The notes: a model not told the origin generated them from the sequence alone. A stretch of 64,000 bases of DNA from Dermacoccus nishinomiyaensis (GCF_900447535.1 NZ_UFXX01000002.1:248001-312000), one strand, 5' to 3'. Positions 47,746 through 57,429 are shown, counted from the stretch's first letter. Translations and numbers: made by a program.

Positions 47746-49533
47746 ATGGGTCCGCTGGTCAGCGCGATCGTCCCGTTCTACAACGTCGAGGAGTTCCTCG
47801 ACGGCTGCCTTGCCAGCATCACAGCCCAGACCTATCCGAACTTCGAGTGCATCCTCGTCGACGACGGCTCCCCCGACGGCTCACGCGCCGTCGCCGAGCG
47901 CTGGGCGAGCCGGGACGAGCGTCTGCGCATCGTCACCCAGGAGAACCAGGGGCTCGGCGCAGCGCGAAACACGGGGACGGCGCACTCGCACGGCGACTAC
48001 CTCATCTTCCTCGACAGTGACGACCTGCTGGCGCCGCGAGCGTTCGAACAGTTCGTCACCTCCTTGGAGGCATCCGGCTCGGACTTCGCGGCGGCCCACG
48101 TGTGGCGTCTGCCCCTGACGCGCCCGGTCGAGCCCTCCTGGGCCCACAGCGAGCCCTTCGCGCAGCGACGCATGCGCACCTCGATCCGCGAGGTGCCGCT
48201 GCTCATGCGTGACCGCATGGCGTGGAACAAGATGTGGCGCCGCTCGTTCTGGGAGGAGGGCGGCTACGCCTGGCCCGAGATGAAGTTCGAGGACTTCCCG
48301 GTCTCCATGCGCGCCCACCTCGAGGCGACGGCCGTCGACACGCTGAGCGACCCCGTGTACGTGTGGCGCGAACGCCCCGTCGGCCAGTCGATCTCCGGTC
48401 AGGGCAAGGCCCTCGACAACGTCCAGGACCGAGTGCGCGCCGCGATCATGGTGCTCGACACCGTCGACGCCTCCGGCTCGCCCGAGCTGCGCGAACTCGT
48501 CCACTCCCACCTCGTCGACGTCGACCTGCGCGAGGTCATGGGTTCGATGACGAGCGGTCACGCCGACGACCAGCCCACCATCGAAGCCCTCGCGCACGAG
48601 CTCGCCCAGCGCATCGACCCGGCACGCATCGTCCTGGCCGCACCCGACCTGCAGAAGGCCTACCGCGCGGCTCGCGAGAACGACATCGAACTGCTTCGTT
48701 CTCTCGCGACGGCGCGCCAGGCGTCGTCGCCGCAGCGTTCCACGCTGGATCGCGCCAGGCGCGCCCCCAAGGCGCTCGTCAGGCGCGCGACCACGATGGC
48801 CGAGCAGGTGAGCTCCCCCCGCCCGCGCACCGCCACGCTGGTCGAGGCCGACTTTGGCGACGAACTCATCACCCACCGCATCCGCATCAAGCTCGACGAG
48901 CGCCTCAAGCGTCGCGCGACGGTCACCGCGAAGATCGGTGAGAAGGAGATGAAGGTCATCACGGCAATCACCTCCGAGGGCCTCATCTGCGACCTCGAGA
49001 TCGAGCCCCTCACCGTGGCGCGGCACGGCGGGTTCAATCCGGTCACGCTCGCGGTCGAGGCGGGCCCGGTGCACTTCGAGGGTCACGTCGTCGCCCCGAG
49101 CGACCTGCTGGGGGGCTTCCACCGCGCGGGCTACCGTCTGCAGGGCCTCAACCGCGGTGGGCGCTACGGCATCGAACGCAAGCGCGACGCCGATCTCGTC
49201 ACCGACCTCGTCCTCGACGGCGAGACCCTCCACGTCCACGTGAACCGCCAGCAGGGCGAGCTCGTCGTCGAACAGCCGTGGCCGACGACGCAGCGCACCT
49301 ACCCGATCATCGACGGCGTGGCGAACGTGCCGCTCGCGGAACTCGTCGCGGCCGATCCTGCGGACAACCCGGTGACGAACGTCGCCTCCCGCCGCCTCAG
49401 CGTCACCGACGGCGTCACGACGATGCCGCTGCTGCTCGCGTGCGACGGGGTGCGCGCGCCGATCGCAGGTCGTGACGTCGAGGTGCGTCGCGCCGACGAC
49501 GCGAGCGCCTTCCTCGTCCACCGCCCGGCCTGA
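47746..49533 (+). CDS. Glycosyltransferase family 2 with C-terminal extension
   Basis: A 595-residue cytosolic protein. The GT2 domain is residues 1-215 (SAIVPFYNVEEFLDGCLASI, LVDDGSPDGS, GLGAARNTG, IFLDSDDLLAPRA, WNKMWRRSFWEEGG). A helical linker (about 215-350) and a beta-rich C-terminal region (about 360-595) of unknown fold follow. Transferases of this shape occur in teichoic-acid-type polymer synthesis. ATG 47746 follows GAGGAGG. The next gene is its diverged copy. Confidence 0.83.
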   Translation: MGPLVSAIVPFYNVEEFLDGCLASITAQTYPNFECILVDDGSPDGSRAVAERWASRDERLRIVTQENQGLGAARNTGTAHSHGDYLIFLDSDDLLAPRAFEQFVTSLEASGSDFAAAHVWRLPLTRPVEPSWAHSEPFAQRRMRTSIREVPLLMRDRMAWNKMWRRSFWEEGGYAWPEMKFEDFPVSMRAHLEATAVDTLSDPVYVWRERPVGQSISGQGKALDNVQDRVRAAIMVLDTVDASGSPELRELVHSHLVDVDLREVMGSMTSGHADDQPTIEALAHELAQRIDPARIVLAAPDLQKAYRAARENDIELLRSLATARQASSPQRSTLDRARRAPKALVRRATTMAEQVSSPRPRTATLVEADFGDELITHRIRIKLDERLKRRATVTAKIGEKEMKVITAITSEGLICDLEIEPLTVARHGGFNPVTLAVEAGPVHFEGHVVAPSDLLGGFHRAGYRLQGLNRGGRYGIERKRDADLVTDLVLDGETLHVHVNRQQGELVVEQPWPTTQRTYPIIDGVANVPLAELVAADPADNPVTNVASRRLSVTDGVTTMPLLLACDGVRAPIAGRDVEVRRADDASAFLVHRPA

Positions 49534-49560
49534 GTGCTCGAACCGAAACCGGAGATCATC

Positions 49561-51567
49561 TTGGACACCTTCACCACCCCCCTGCTCTCGGTGGTCGTCC
49601 CGTTCTACAACGTCGAGGCGTACATCGGTGACTGCCTCGAGTCCATTCGCACCCAGCTGCTCGACGACATCGAGGTCGTCATGGTCGACGACGGCAGCAA
49701 GGACGGCTCGATCGAGGTGGCTCAGCGCTACGTCGACATGGATCCGCGCTTCCGTCTCGTGCGTCAGGAGAACCAGGGCCTCGGCCCGGCACGCAACACG
49801 GGAACCGCTCACGCGCAGGGCAAATACCTGACGTTCGTTGACAGCGACGACCTCGTCGCGCCGCGCGCCTACACCCTCATGGTCGATTCCCTCGAGGAGA
49901 CCGGGTCGTCGTTTGCCGCAGGCAACGCCTACCGCTTCTCCTCGGCTAAGGGCGTCTACCAGTCGTGGACGCACCGTCAGCCGTTCGGCAAGACGAAGAT
50001 CGCCACGACGATCGACGAGACGCCCGTGCTCATGCGCGACCGCATGATCTGGAACAAGGTCTACCGTCGCTCGTTCTGGGACGCGGGTGGCTACGAGTTC
50101 CCGGCCATCCGGTACGAGGACTACATGGTGACGCTGCGCGCCTATCTCGAGGCCCCCGCCGTCGATGTCTTCAGCGACCACGTTTACTTCTGGCGCGACC
50201 GCGAATCCGGTGACTCGATCACCCAGCAGGCCGCCCGCGCCGACAACGCGCTCGACCGTTTCCTCTCGGCCATGATGGTGCTCGACGTCCTCGACGACCA
50301 CGACGCCTCGAAGGAGGTGCGCGAACGCGTCCACGCGTACTTCATCCACATCGACCTCGTCGCACTGTCCGAGTCGATGGTCAGCGTGCCCGCCGAGGAT
50401 CGCCCCGACCTGGAGAAGATGGCGCTCGAGCTGGCGCACCGCCTGCAGCCGGGCATCGGGTACGAGACGACGCGCCTCGCCCGCCTGGTCCACGAGAGCC
50501 TGCTCGCCGGGGATCTGCCGATGGTGGCCAACCTCGCGACGTGGCGCTTGTCGGGCGACACGAAGACGTTCGGCAAGAAACTCGCGCGTCATCCCCGCCC
50601 GCAGGTGATCCCGACCGCCCTCGGCGCCGTCGTCAGCCGGCGTAAGCCGCAGAGTCCGTTCAAGGCCCGCAAGCTGAAGACGTCCGCGACGTCCGCGACC
50701 TGGGACGAGCAGGTGCTCACCGTCACGGCGTCGACGACGCTGCGCCCGCAGCTCGCGCACCGCGCGGACGTCATCGCGCAGTTGAAGTGGGGCCTCGACA
50801 TCGTCGCCGATGTTCCCGTCGCCGTCACGAAGACGACGAAGGGCCTCGACCTCACATTCACCATCGACTCGCGCGTCCTGCGTCAGCTCGGCGACGAGTG
50901 GAAGATGGCGATCCTGTGGGTCGAGCTGCGTCTCACGGGGCTGCTGTGGCGCGGCCAGGTGCGCTTCTCGACCGACGCGTGCCCCGGCATCCGTCAGATC
51001 AGTGACGGCACGTGGGTGCAACCGCGCGGTATTGGCTGGTGGTTCGGGCTGCAGCGCCTCACGCATCCCACCGTCATCGAGCGCGTCGAACTGGACGGTG
51101 GCGTCGCGCGCGTCATCCCGGCCGTCGGCAACCTGGAGCGCCCGCTCGAGGTGCGCCGACCGGCGCCGAGCCCGCTCATCGAGTTCCGGCTGGCCGACGG
51201 TGACGCCGAGATTCCCGTCGCCGCACTGCTCGACGGCGACCCGGCCGACAACCTCGTCACCGGTGTGGCCGAACGCACCGTGGTCCAGGTGCTCGAGCGC
51301 CGCATGGAGCCCCTCTGGCGCTTCAACGAGGTCAACGAGAACAAGACCGACCTCAGCGAGTTCAAGCGGTACTACGACGAGTACACCTACCTGGCCGGTG
51401 ACCCCGTCACGACCGTCGTGGGCGATCGTCGCCTCACGATCGGACGCGGGTGGTACGGCATGCTCGTCGTGCGTCAGGAGCCGGTGGGCGAACACGTCGA
51501 GGGGCTGACGCCGATGGAGGAAGCAGAGGGCACGGGCGAGGACGCCGAGATGGCCGAAGCGTTGTAG
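49561..51567 (+). CDS. Glycosyltransferase family 2 with C-terminal extension, paralogue of the preceding gene
   Basis: About 668 residues. The N-terminal GT2 domain closely matches the upstream gene (VVPFYNVEAYIGDCLESI, LGPARNTGTAHAQGKYLTF, DSDDLVAPRAY, RMIWNKVYRRSFWDAGG), and the C-terminal beta-rich part is also related (ADPADN / GDPADNLVTGVAERTV), showing a tandem duplication. TTG 49561 was preferred because CCGGAG lies eight bases before it; GTG 49534, overlapping no gene, is the longer alternative. The two enzymes probably add alternating or successive residues of one polymer. Confidence 0.82.
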   Translation: MDTFTTPLLSVVVPFYNVEAYIGDCLESIRTQLLDDIEVVMVDDGSKDGSIEVAQRYVDMDPRFRLVRQENQGLGPARNTGTAHAQGKYLTFVDSDDLVAPRAYTLMVDSLEETGSSFAAGNAYRFSSAKGVYQSWTHRQPFGKTKIATTIDETPVLMRDRMIWNKVYRRSFWDAGGYEFPAIRYEDYMVTLRAYLEAPAVDVFSDHVYFWRDRESGDSITQQAARADNALDRFLSAMMVLDVLDDHDASKEVRERVHAYFIHIDLVALSESMVSVPAEDRPDLEKMALELAHRLQPGIGYETTRLARLVHESLLAGDLPMVANLATWRLSGDTKTFGKKLARHPRPQVIPTALGAVVSRRKPQSPFKARKLKTSATSATWDEQVLTVTASTTLRPQLAHRADVIAQLKWGLDIVADVPVAVTKTTKGLDLTFTIDSRVLRQLGDEWKMAILWVELRLTGLLWRGQVRFSTDACPGIRQISDGTWVQPRGIGWWFGLQRLTHPTVIERVELDGGVARVIPAVGNLERPLEVRRPAPSPLIEFRLADGDAEIPVAALLDGDPADNLVTGVAERTVVQVLERRMEPLWRFNEVNENKTDLSEFKRYYDEYTYLAGDPVTTVVGDRRLTIGRGWYGMLVVRQEPVGEHVEGLTPMEEAEGTGEDAEMAEAL

Positions 51568-51590
51568 GCCTCCCGTCGCCGCGGCATGAC

Positions 51591-51626
51591 GAAGGGCCCA
51601 CCGAACGCTGGTTCGGTAGGCCCTTC
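51591..51626. terminator. Bidirectional hairpin terminator
   Basis: GAAGGGCCCACCGAAC and its complement (16-base arms, one mismatch) enclose a GCTG loop between the convergent GT2 gene and pseC. The stem is strong enough for factor-independent stop in either direction, although there is no T-run. Confidence 0.75.
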
Positions 51627-51659
51627 GCCCGTTCGTGCTCCGCTCGAAAAGCGGTGAGC

Positions 51660-52790
51660 TCACGCCCCGCAGAACGTCCGAATGATCTCGATGACCCGAT
51701 CGACGTCCGAGTCGGCGAGGTCGGGAAACATCGGCAGACTGATTTCCTGCTCGTAGTAGGCCTCGGCCCTCGGGCACATGCCGCGCTTGTAGCCGAGATC
51801 GGCGAAGTACGGCTGCCAGTAGACCGGGATGTAGTTGACCTGCACACCGATGCCCTGCGCACGCAGATGGTCGAACAGCTCGCGGCGTCGGCCGTCGGTG
51901 ATGCGCAGCGGATAGAGGTGCCAGACCGGTTCTGCGCCCGCGCGGTGGCCGGGCAACGTCAGCTGCTCGATGCCCGCGAGACCCTCGTTGTAGCGGTCCG
52001 TCAGCTCCTGACGGCGCGTCTTGAACTGCTCCAGTCGCGTCAGCTGGCTCGAGCCGAGCGCGGCCTGCAGGTCGTTGAGCCGGTAGTTGAGGCCCAGTTC
52101 GGGCATCTCGTACCACCACGCGCCCTCGTCGGGATGACGCAGCTGGTCGGCCTCGCGCACCATGCCGATGCCCTTGAACCGGCGCGCGCGCTCGAGGACG
52201 TCGGCGTCCTTCGCGACGACGGCGCCGCCCTCACCCGTCGTGAGGTTCTTCGTCGGGAAGAAGGAGAACGTCGTGATGTCCGCGAGGGAACCGACCGGCA
52301 CACCGTTCAGGGAGCCGCCGACGGAGTGCGCCGCGTCCTCGAGCAGGTACGCGCCCGCATCCTTCGCGACCTTCGACAGCGCGGGGGCGTCGACGGGGTG
52401 GCCGCCGTAGTCGACGCCCGCGATCACCTTCGTCGAGGCGGTGACCTCGGCGGCGGCGGCCTCGGGGTCGAGGTTGCCCGTGTCCTCGCTGATGTCGGCG
52501 AAGACGATCTTGGCGCCCAGCAGCGCCGCCGTCGTCGCCGTTGCGAGGAACGTCAGCGGGGTCGTGATGACCTCGTCGCCCGGGCCGACCTCGGCCGCGG
52601 CGTACGCGACGTGCAGCGCAGCCGTGCCGGAGGTGACGGAGACCGCCGGCTCGGCGACGCCGGCCAGTTCGCCGATCTGCTTCTCGAACGACTCGACGTA
52701 CGGGCCGGTGGTCAGCCAGTCACCCGACAGCACCTCCTGCACGGCGGCGATGTCGGCGTCGTTGATGGACTGACGGCCGTAGGGCAGCAT
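51660..52790 (-). CDS. pseC: UDP-4-keto-6-deoxy-N-acetylhexosamine aminotransferase
   Basis: A PLP-dependent aminotransferase that makes UDP-4-amino-4,6-dideoxy-N-acetyl-beta-L-altrosamine, step two of pseudaminic acid synthesis. The 376 residues of the DegT/DnrJ/EryC1 fold show YGRQSINDADIAAVQEVL, SVTSGTAALHVAYAA, DAAHSVGG, the PLP Lys in FSFFPTKNLTTGEGG, and NYRLNDLQAALG. The chain NYIPVYWQPYFADLGYKRGMCPRAEAYY near the end is PseC-like. It is ten bases downstream of pseB. Confidence 0.93.
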   Translation of the reverse strand: MLPYGRQSINDADIAAVQEVLSGDWLTTGPYVESFEKQIGELAGVAEPAVSVTSGTAALHVAYAAAEVGPGDEVITTPLTFLATATTAALLGAKIVFADISEDTGNLDPEAAAAEVTASTKVIAGVDYGGHPVDAPALSKVAKDAGAYLLEDAAHSVGGSLNGVPVGSLADITTFSFFPTKNLTTGEGGAVVAKDADVLERARRFKGIGMVREADQLRHPDEGAWWYEMPELGLNYRLNDLQAALGSSQLTRLEQFKTRRQELTDRYNEGLAGIEQLTLPGHRAGAEPVWHLYPLRITDGRRRELFDHLRAQGIGVQVNYIPVYWQPYFADLGYKRGMCPRAEAYYEQEISLPMFPDLADSDVDRVIEIIRTFCGA

Positions 52791-52800
52791 CCGCGCGCCC

Positions 52801-53790
52801 TCAGATGCCCGAGGCGAGCATCTGCTGCAGCTGCTCGATCGTGTACCACTGGTCGTTGTCGCCCGAGGAGTAGTGGAAGCCGTCCTCGACGGGCTTGCCG
52901 TCCTTCGGCGGCTCGTAGCCCCACGTCGCGAAGTCGGGCTGCAGGACGAAGTACTTGCCGTCCTTGACGATCACCGCGCGGCGGCCCTCCTCCGGGGAGA
53001 TCATCTCCTCGTGCAGCTTCTCGCCGGGGCGCAGGCCGACGTCGTGCATCTGCGCGCCGGGGGCGATGGCCTGCGCGAGGTCGGTGACCTTCATCGACGG
53101 GATGCGCGGCACGAGCAACTCGCCGCCCTGCATGAGGTCGAAGGTGTCGAGCACCATCTGCACGGCGTCGTCGAGGGTGATGAAGAAGCGGGTGCAGCGC
53201 AGATCGGTGATCGGCAGCGACTCGCCGGCCTCGTGCATCGCCTTGAACTTCGGGATGATCGAGCCGCGCGAGCCCATGACGTTGCCGTAGCGCACGACGG
53301 CGAAGCGCGTCGGGTAGGCGGCGGCGTAGTGGTTGCCGAGGATGAACAGCTTGTCGGCCGTCAGCTTCGTCGCGCCGTAGAGGTTGATCGGGCTAGAGGC
53401 CTTGTCGGTCGACAGTGCGACGACCTTCTTGACGCCCGCGTCGATGCACGCCTCGATGACGTTCTGCGAACCGATGACGTTCGTCTTGACGAACTCGTAC
53501 GGGTTGTACTCGGCCGTGTCGACCTGCTTGAGCGCCGCGGCGTGCACGACGTAGTCGACGCCGTGCATGGCGCGCTTGAGACGGTCGAGGTCACGGATGT
53601 CACCGATGAACCAGCGCAGGCGCGGGTCGTCCTTGAACAGCGCGCGGCACTCCCACTGCTTCAGTTCGTCGCGCGAGTAGATGACGACGCGCTTGGGGTT
53701 GTGCTCGGCGAGCAGCTTCGTGATGAAGGCCTTGCCGAAGGAACCGGTACCACCGGTGACCAGGATGGACGAACCGTCAAGAATGCTCAC
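52801..53790 (-). CDS. pseB: UDP-N-acetylglucosamine 4,6-dehydratase (inverting)
   Basis: The first enzyme of pseudaminic acid synthesis. It dehydrates UDP-GlcNAc and inverts C5. The 329 residues have the NADP-binding LVTGGTGSFGKAF, HAAALKQVDTAEYNPYEF, and the catalytic run STDKASSPINLYGATKLTADKL (Lys, Tyr and Lys of PseB/FlaA1). GTG 53790 was chosen because GGGAGC lies six bases upstream; a TTG at 53802 is weaker. Divergent from pseG, with about 150 bases between the two genes. Confidence 0.94.
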   Translation of the reverse strand: MSILDGSSILVTGGTGSFGKAFITKLLAEHNPKRVVIYSRDELKQWECRALFKDDPRLRWFIGDIRDLDRLKRAMHGVDYVVHAAALKQVDTAEYNPYEFVKTNVIGSQNVIEACIDAGVKKVVALSTDKASSPINLYGATKLTADKLFILGNHYAAAYPTRFAVVRYGNVMGSRGSIIPKFKAMHEAGESLPITDLRCTRFFITLDDAVQMVLDTFDLMQGGELLVPRIPSMKVTDLAQAIAPGAQMHDVGLRPGEKLHEEMISPEEGRRAVIVKDGKYFVLQPDFATWGYEPPKDGKPVEDGFHYSSGDNDQWYTIEQLQQMLASGI

Positions 53791-53940
53791 GCGGGCTCCC
53801 AAATCATGTCGTACGTCGGTGACGCCGGAGCAAACACCACGCGACGTGGCGCCTCACCGTTCTGCTCGATATCGGGTCAAGGCTAGCACCCGGGCCGTAG
53901 GCGCCCCCCGACCGTGCAGGCGGGGTGAGAGCATCGACGC

Positions 53941-55062
53941 ATGGACGCTTCTCGTTCCCCGTCTCCCGCTGCGTGGCCCGGCGAGCCCGCCGCGACGACG
54001 CCTTCCTCCCCCACCCGTCGCGTCGTGCTGCGCGCCGATGCCACACCGACCATCGGCGTCGGGCACGCGATGCGATTGCTTGCGCTCGCGCAGGAGTTGC
54101 GCGGACGAGGCATCGAGGTGCACCTCGCGGGCGATCTCGATGTGGCATGGGTGGCGTCGGCCTACGCCGAGGCCGGCGTTCTCGTGCACCCCTGCCCCAC
54201 CGACCCCGACGACCTCGTCGCGCTCGTGCTCGATCTCGACGCGCGGTGGTGCGTCCTGGATCGCTACGACCTGGGTCCGCGCTGGGGCGTGTGGCTGCGG
54301 CGAGCCGGCGTCGTCGTCATGGCGATGGTGGACGGGCCGTTCTCGGCTGATCAAGACGCCGACCTCTACGTCGACCAGAATCCCGGTGCGACGCCTCGTG
54401 CCGTCGGCGCGGGACAGCTCGCCCTCGCAGGGGCGGACTACACCCTCTTTCGTGACGACGTGCTCGCGCTGCGCCGCCCCGTCGGTGACGTCGCCGTCGA
54501 GGACGTCGCCGACGAGGAGCAGCGCCCGCTGCGCGTGCTCGAGGTGTTCGGCGGCACCGACCCGTGCGGCGCGGCGCCCGTCGTCACACCTCTCGTACTG
54601 CAGGCATGCAGCGGCCTGGCCGCCGACATCACCGTCGTCACGCCTGACCCGACGTGGGTCGCCCCCCTCGCCGCGGATGCACCCCCCGGTGTCGAACTGC
54701 GTGCGAGCGGACCGGTGAGCGACCTCGCCGCGCGCGCCGCGGCCTGCGACCTCGTCGTGACCGCGAGCGGGTCGTCCGTGTGGGAACTCATGTGCCTCGG
54801 TGTCCCGCTCGGCGTCGTCTGCGTCATCGACAACCAGCGCCCGGGTTACGACATGGTGGCCGATGCAGATCTGGCGCTCGGGCTCGGCGACCTCGAGATG
54901 CTGCGACGCGACGATGACGCGCGCGCCGCGGCCGTGAGCGCGCTGCGCGAGGCGTTCACCGACCGCGACGTGCGCGTCGAGCGGGCCGCACGGGCTCAGG
55001 AGTTGCTCGACGGTCGGGGTCGCGCCCGCGTGGCGGAGGCTCTTGTCAGCCTGGCTCGCTAG
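53941..55062 (+). CDS. pseG: PseG-like UDP-sugar hydrolase
   Basis: Removes UDP from UDP-2,4-diacetamido-2,4,6-trideoxy-altropyranose, step four of the pathway. The 373-residue GT-B-type protein shows the PseG/SpsG nucleotide-sugar motif VLRADATPTIGVGHAMRLLALA with the catalytic His (GxGHxxR), GGTDPCG, and the C-terminal ASGSSVWELMCLGVP. An N-terminal extension of about 27 residues precedes the fold. It converges on no gene and heads a plus-strand run with the cytidylyltransferase fusion and the TIGR03089 gene. Confidence 0.87.
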   Translation: MDASRSPSPAAWPGEPAATTPSSPTRRVVLRADATPTIGVGHAMRLLALAQELRGRGIEVHLAGDLDVAWVASAYAEAGVLVHPCPTDPDDLVALVLDLDARWCVLDRYDLGPRWGVWLRRAGVVVMAMVDGPFSADQDADLYVDQNPGATPRAVGAGQLALAGADYTLFRDDVLALRRPVGDVAVEDVADEEQRPLRVLEVFGGTDPCGAAPVVTPLVLQACSGLAADITVVTPDPTWVAPLAADAPPGVELRASGPVSDLAARAAACDLVVTASGSSVWELMCLGVPLGVVCVIDNQRPGYDMVADADLALGLGDLEMLRRDDDARAAAVSALREAFTDRDVRVERAARAQELLDGRGRARVAEALVSLAR

Positions 55063-55134
55063 GCTGGCGAACGCACCCTCGTCGAATCGGCACTGTTTCG
55101 AACAGCACCGTCCCAGCAGCTCCGGAGGCTCACC

Positions 55135-56667
55135 GTGACCCGCACCCGCGTCGTCATCCAATCCCGCCTGAACTCGAGCCGGCTGCCCGGCAAGGCGCTC
55201 ATGACGATCGGCGGGATGCCGCTGATCGAGCTCGTCGCGCGCCGGGCCTCGCGTGATGGCCACGAGGTCGTCGTCGCCACCAGTGAGGAGCAGTACGACA
55301 CCCGCATCTTCGACCACCTCGCCCGCGTCGACATCCCTGCGATGCGTGGCTCACTCGACGACGTGCTCGGCCGCTTCGTCGAGGCGACGAAGGACATGGA
55401 CGACGACGACCGCGTCGTCCGCCTGACCGGCGACAACCCCGTCGGCGACTCGAGCCTCATCGACGAACTCGTCGAGGCCATGGATGCGGGCGGTTACGAA
55501 TACGGCCGCAACGACGTCTCACACATGCCCGAGGGGCTCGGATGCGAGGTCTTCCGCGTACGCGATCTGCGGCGCGCCGCCGCATCGACGAGCGACCCGT
55601 ACGACCGCGAGCACGTGACCCCGTGGTTGCGCCGCAACGTCAAGACCCTCGACTTCGTCCCCGCAGCGAACCCCGGCGACCCCGAGCGCTTCCGCTGCAC
55701 CGTCGATGTCCTCTCCGACTACGACCGGGTGTGCCGCCTGTTCGCCGACAAGGCCGACCCCGTCGCCGTCCCATGGACGGACCTCATCGCAGAGATCGGC
55801 GGGCCCGCCTTCACCGCCGGTCCCAGCGTGCCGCGCCGCGACGACAGCGAACTCGATCAGTCCGTCATGATCCTCGGCGGCCAGGCGTTCGCCGGCCCCA
55901 ACGCGCCGTCGGCCGCGGAGATCCGCGCGATGCTCGCGACGGCCGTCAACCGCGGCGTCAACCACGTCGAGGTTGGTCGAGGCGACCACAACGCCGAGGA
56001 GATCCTCCACAAGTGCGGCGAGCCGCAGCTGACACAGCGGCTGCACTTCATCTCCCGCCTGCGCGAGATGCGCACCAACGACCCGCGGCTCGCGGCCGCC
56101 GTCATCGAGGCCCAGCTCGAACGCTCATTCGCCGAACTCGGCCGGCGTCGGGCGTCCGCCGTGCTCATGGCGAACGTCGACGAGGCGCACGACGCCGACG
56201 GCGCCGGCTGGCACCGCCTGCGCGACTACCAGGACAGCGGCGAGGTCGGCCGCATCGGCGTCAACGTCGAATCGCTCGAAGAACTCGAACGCGCCCTCGA
56301 CCTCACCGGGCTCGGCTACGTGCAGTTCCCGCTCGGTGTCGCCGACCGGCAACTGCGCGCGGCGGGAGAGCTGCTCGGAGGGCGCGACGTCGTCGTCACG
56401 ACGCACGCGACGTTCGCCGGCGGCACCGTGTTCGACCCGAGCGAACTCAACCGTCAGCTCGTGCTTCTTGCACACGAACTGGGACGCGCCAACGTCGCCG
56501 ACCTGTGCGTCGCCTACAGCTTGTCGCACCAGTTCGTCGACTCCCTCGCGATCGGCACCCGCAGCAACCAGCAGATGATCGACGACCTCGCCTACTGCCT
56601 CAACGCCCCGCTGACGGCCGACGAGCGCGACGCCGTCGAGGAACGCCTCGACGCGGTGGTGTCCTGA
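55135..56667 (+). CDS. SpsF/PseF-type cytidylyltransferase fused to a degenerate aldo/keto reductase
   Basis: A 510-residue two-domain protein. Residues 1-225 form a SpsF-like nucleotidyltransferase (VVIQSRLNSSRLPGKALM, RLTGDNPVGDSSLIDEL, FRCTVDVLSDYDRV), expected to join CMP to pseudaminic acid. Residues about 240-510 have an aldo/keto-reductase barrel outline (VMILGGQAFAGPN, NRGVNHVEVGRGDHNAEEIL), but the Asp, Tyr, Lys and His of the AKR tetrad appear replaced. This domain is therefore probably structural or binds sugar only. GTG 55135 follows CCGGAGG. It overlaps the next gene by one base. Confidence 0.82.
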   Translation: MTRTRVVIQSRLNSSRLPGKALMTIGGMPLIELVARRASRDGHEVVVATSEEQYDTRIFDHLARVDIPAMRGSLDDVLGRFVEATKDMDDDDRVVRLTGDNPVGDSSLIDELVEAMDAGGYEYGRNDVSHMPEGLGCEVFRVRDLRRAAASTSDPYDREHVTPWLRRNVKTLDFVPAANPGDPERFRCTVDVLSDYDRVCRLFADKADPVAVPWTDLIAEIGGPAFTAGPSVPRRDDSELDQSVMILGGQAFAGPNAPSAAEIRAMLATAVNRGVNHVEVGRGDHNAEEILHKCGEPQLTQRLHFISRLREMRTNDPRLAAAVIEAQLERSFAELGRRRASAVLMANVDEAHDADGAGWHRLRDYQDSGEVGRIGVNVESLEELERALDLTGLGYVQFPLGVADRQLRAAGELLGGRDVVVTTHATFAGGTVFDPSELNRQLVLLAHELGRANVADLCVAYSLSHQFVDSLAIGTRSNQQMIDDLAYCLNAPLTADERDAVEERLDAVVS

Positions 56668-57413
56668 TGACGACCCGCACCCCGTGGCAGGTGCTCGAAC
56701 ACCTCGTCGCGACGGATCAGACGGCACCACGGGTGACGTTCTACGAACGCACGCCCGGCCCCACGCAGGGTGAACGCATCGAGTTGTCGGCCAAGGTGCT
56801 GACGAACTGGGTGAGCAAGGCCGCCAACCTCTTGAGCGAGGAGCTCGACGTCGACGCGTCCTCGAGCGTCGTCGTGCACCTGCCTGCTGCTCACTGGCGC
56901 ACGGCCTATTGGTGCCTCGCCGTGTGGTCGCTCGGAGCGCAGGTCGTCTTCGTCGATGCCGACGACGACGATGGCGCCCTGCCGTCTGCCCCCATCGTGC
57001 GGGAGGCCGACGTGCTCGTCACCTCGAACCCTGCGGACGAGGTCGACATCGACATCGTCGTCGTCACGCTCGCGATGCTTGCGCGTCGATCGTCCGCTCC
57101 CCTGCCAACCGATGCGATCGATGAGGCGCAGGAGCTCAGCACCTTCGGCGACGTGTTCACCCCGTTCGATGTCCCGGCGCCGACGGCCGCCGCGCTGACC
57201 GTGGTGACGGGCGCCGGCGACGAGCGTCAGACGTCGTACGCCGACCTCACGACGCCACTCACCGACGCCGGCCGGCACTTCCTGGCCTCGCCGTCGCCGG
57301 AGCTTCTCGCCGGCGTCCTGGCGGGCGGCGGCAGCGTCGTGCTCGTGCGAGGCGACATGGAGGCCGCTGACCTGGCGCGCCTACTGGAGCAGGAGTCCGC
57401 GCAGCCTCGATGA
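56667..57413 (+). CDS. TIGR03089 family protein
   Basis: A 248-residue actinobacterial protein that looks like the N-terminal part of AMP-binding enzymes (SAKVLTNWVSKAANLLSEEL, VVVHLPAAHWRTAYWCLAVWSLGAQVVF) without the ATP-binding P-loop or the C-terminal domain. The family usually sits near the LCP gene (the Rv3267-Rv3268 neighbourhood), as here, so it belongs to the ancestral gene order rather than to the Pse cluster. It cannot be an active ligase. ATG 56667 overlaps the stop of the fusion gene (TGATG). Confidence 0.8.
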   Translation: MTTRTPWQVLEHLVATDQTAPRVTFYERTPGPTQGERIELSAKVLTNWVSKAANLLSEELDVDASSSVVVHLPAAHWRTAYWCLAVWSLGAQVVFVDADDDDGALPSAPIVREADVLVTSNPADEVDIDIVVVTLAMLARRSSAPLPTDAIDEAQELSTFGDVFTPFDVPAPTAAALTVVTGAGDERQTSYADLTTPLTDAGRHFLASPSPELLAGVLAGGGSVVLVRGDMEAADLARLLEQESAQPR

Positions 57414-57429
57414 GGCGTCGTCGCCAGGC

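Noticed and set aside
47881-52119. A 1412-codon open frame antisense to the two GT2 genes
   Set aside because: Composition is a mirror of the real genes, it runs through the 51.6-kb terminator and into pseC, and both GT2 genes have clear family motifs on the other strand.
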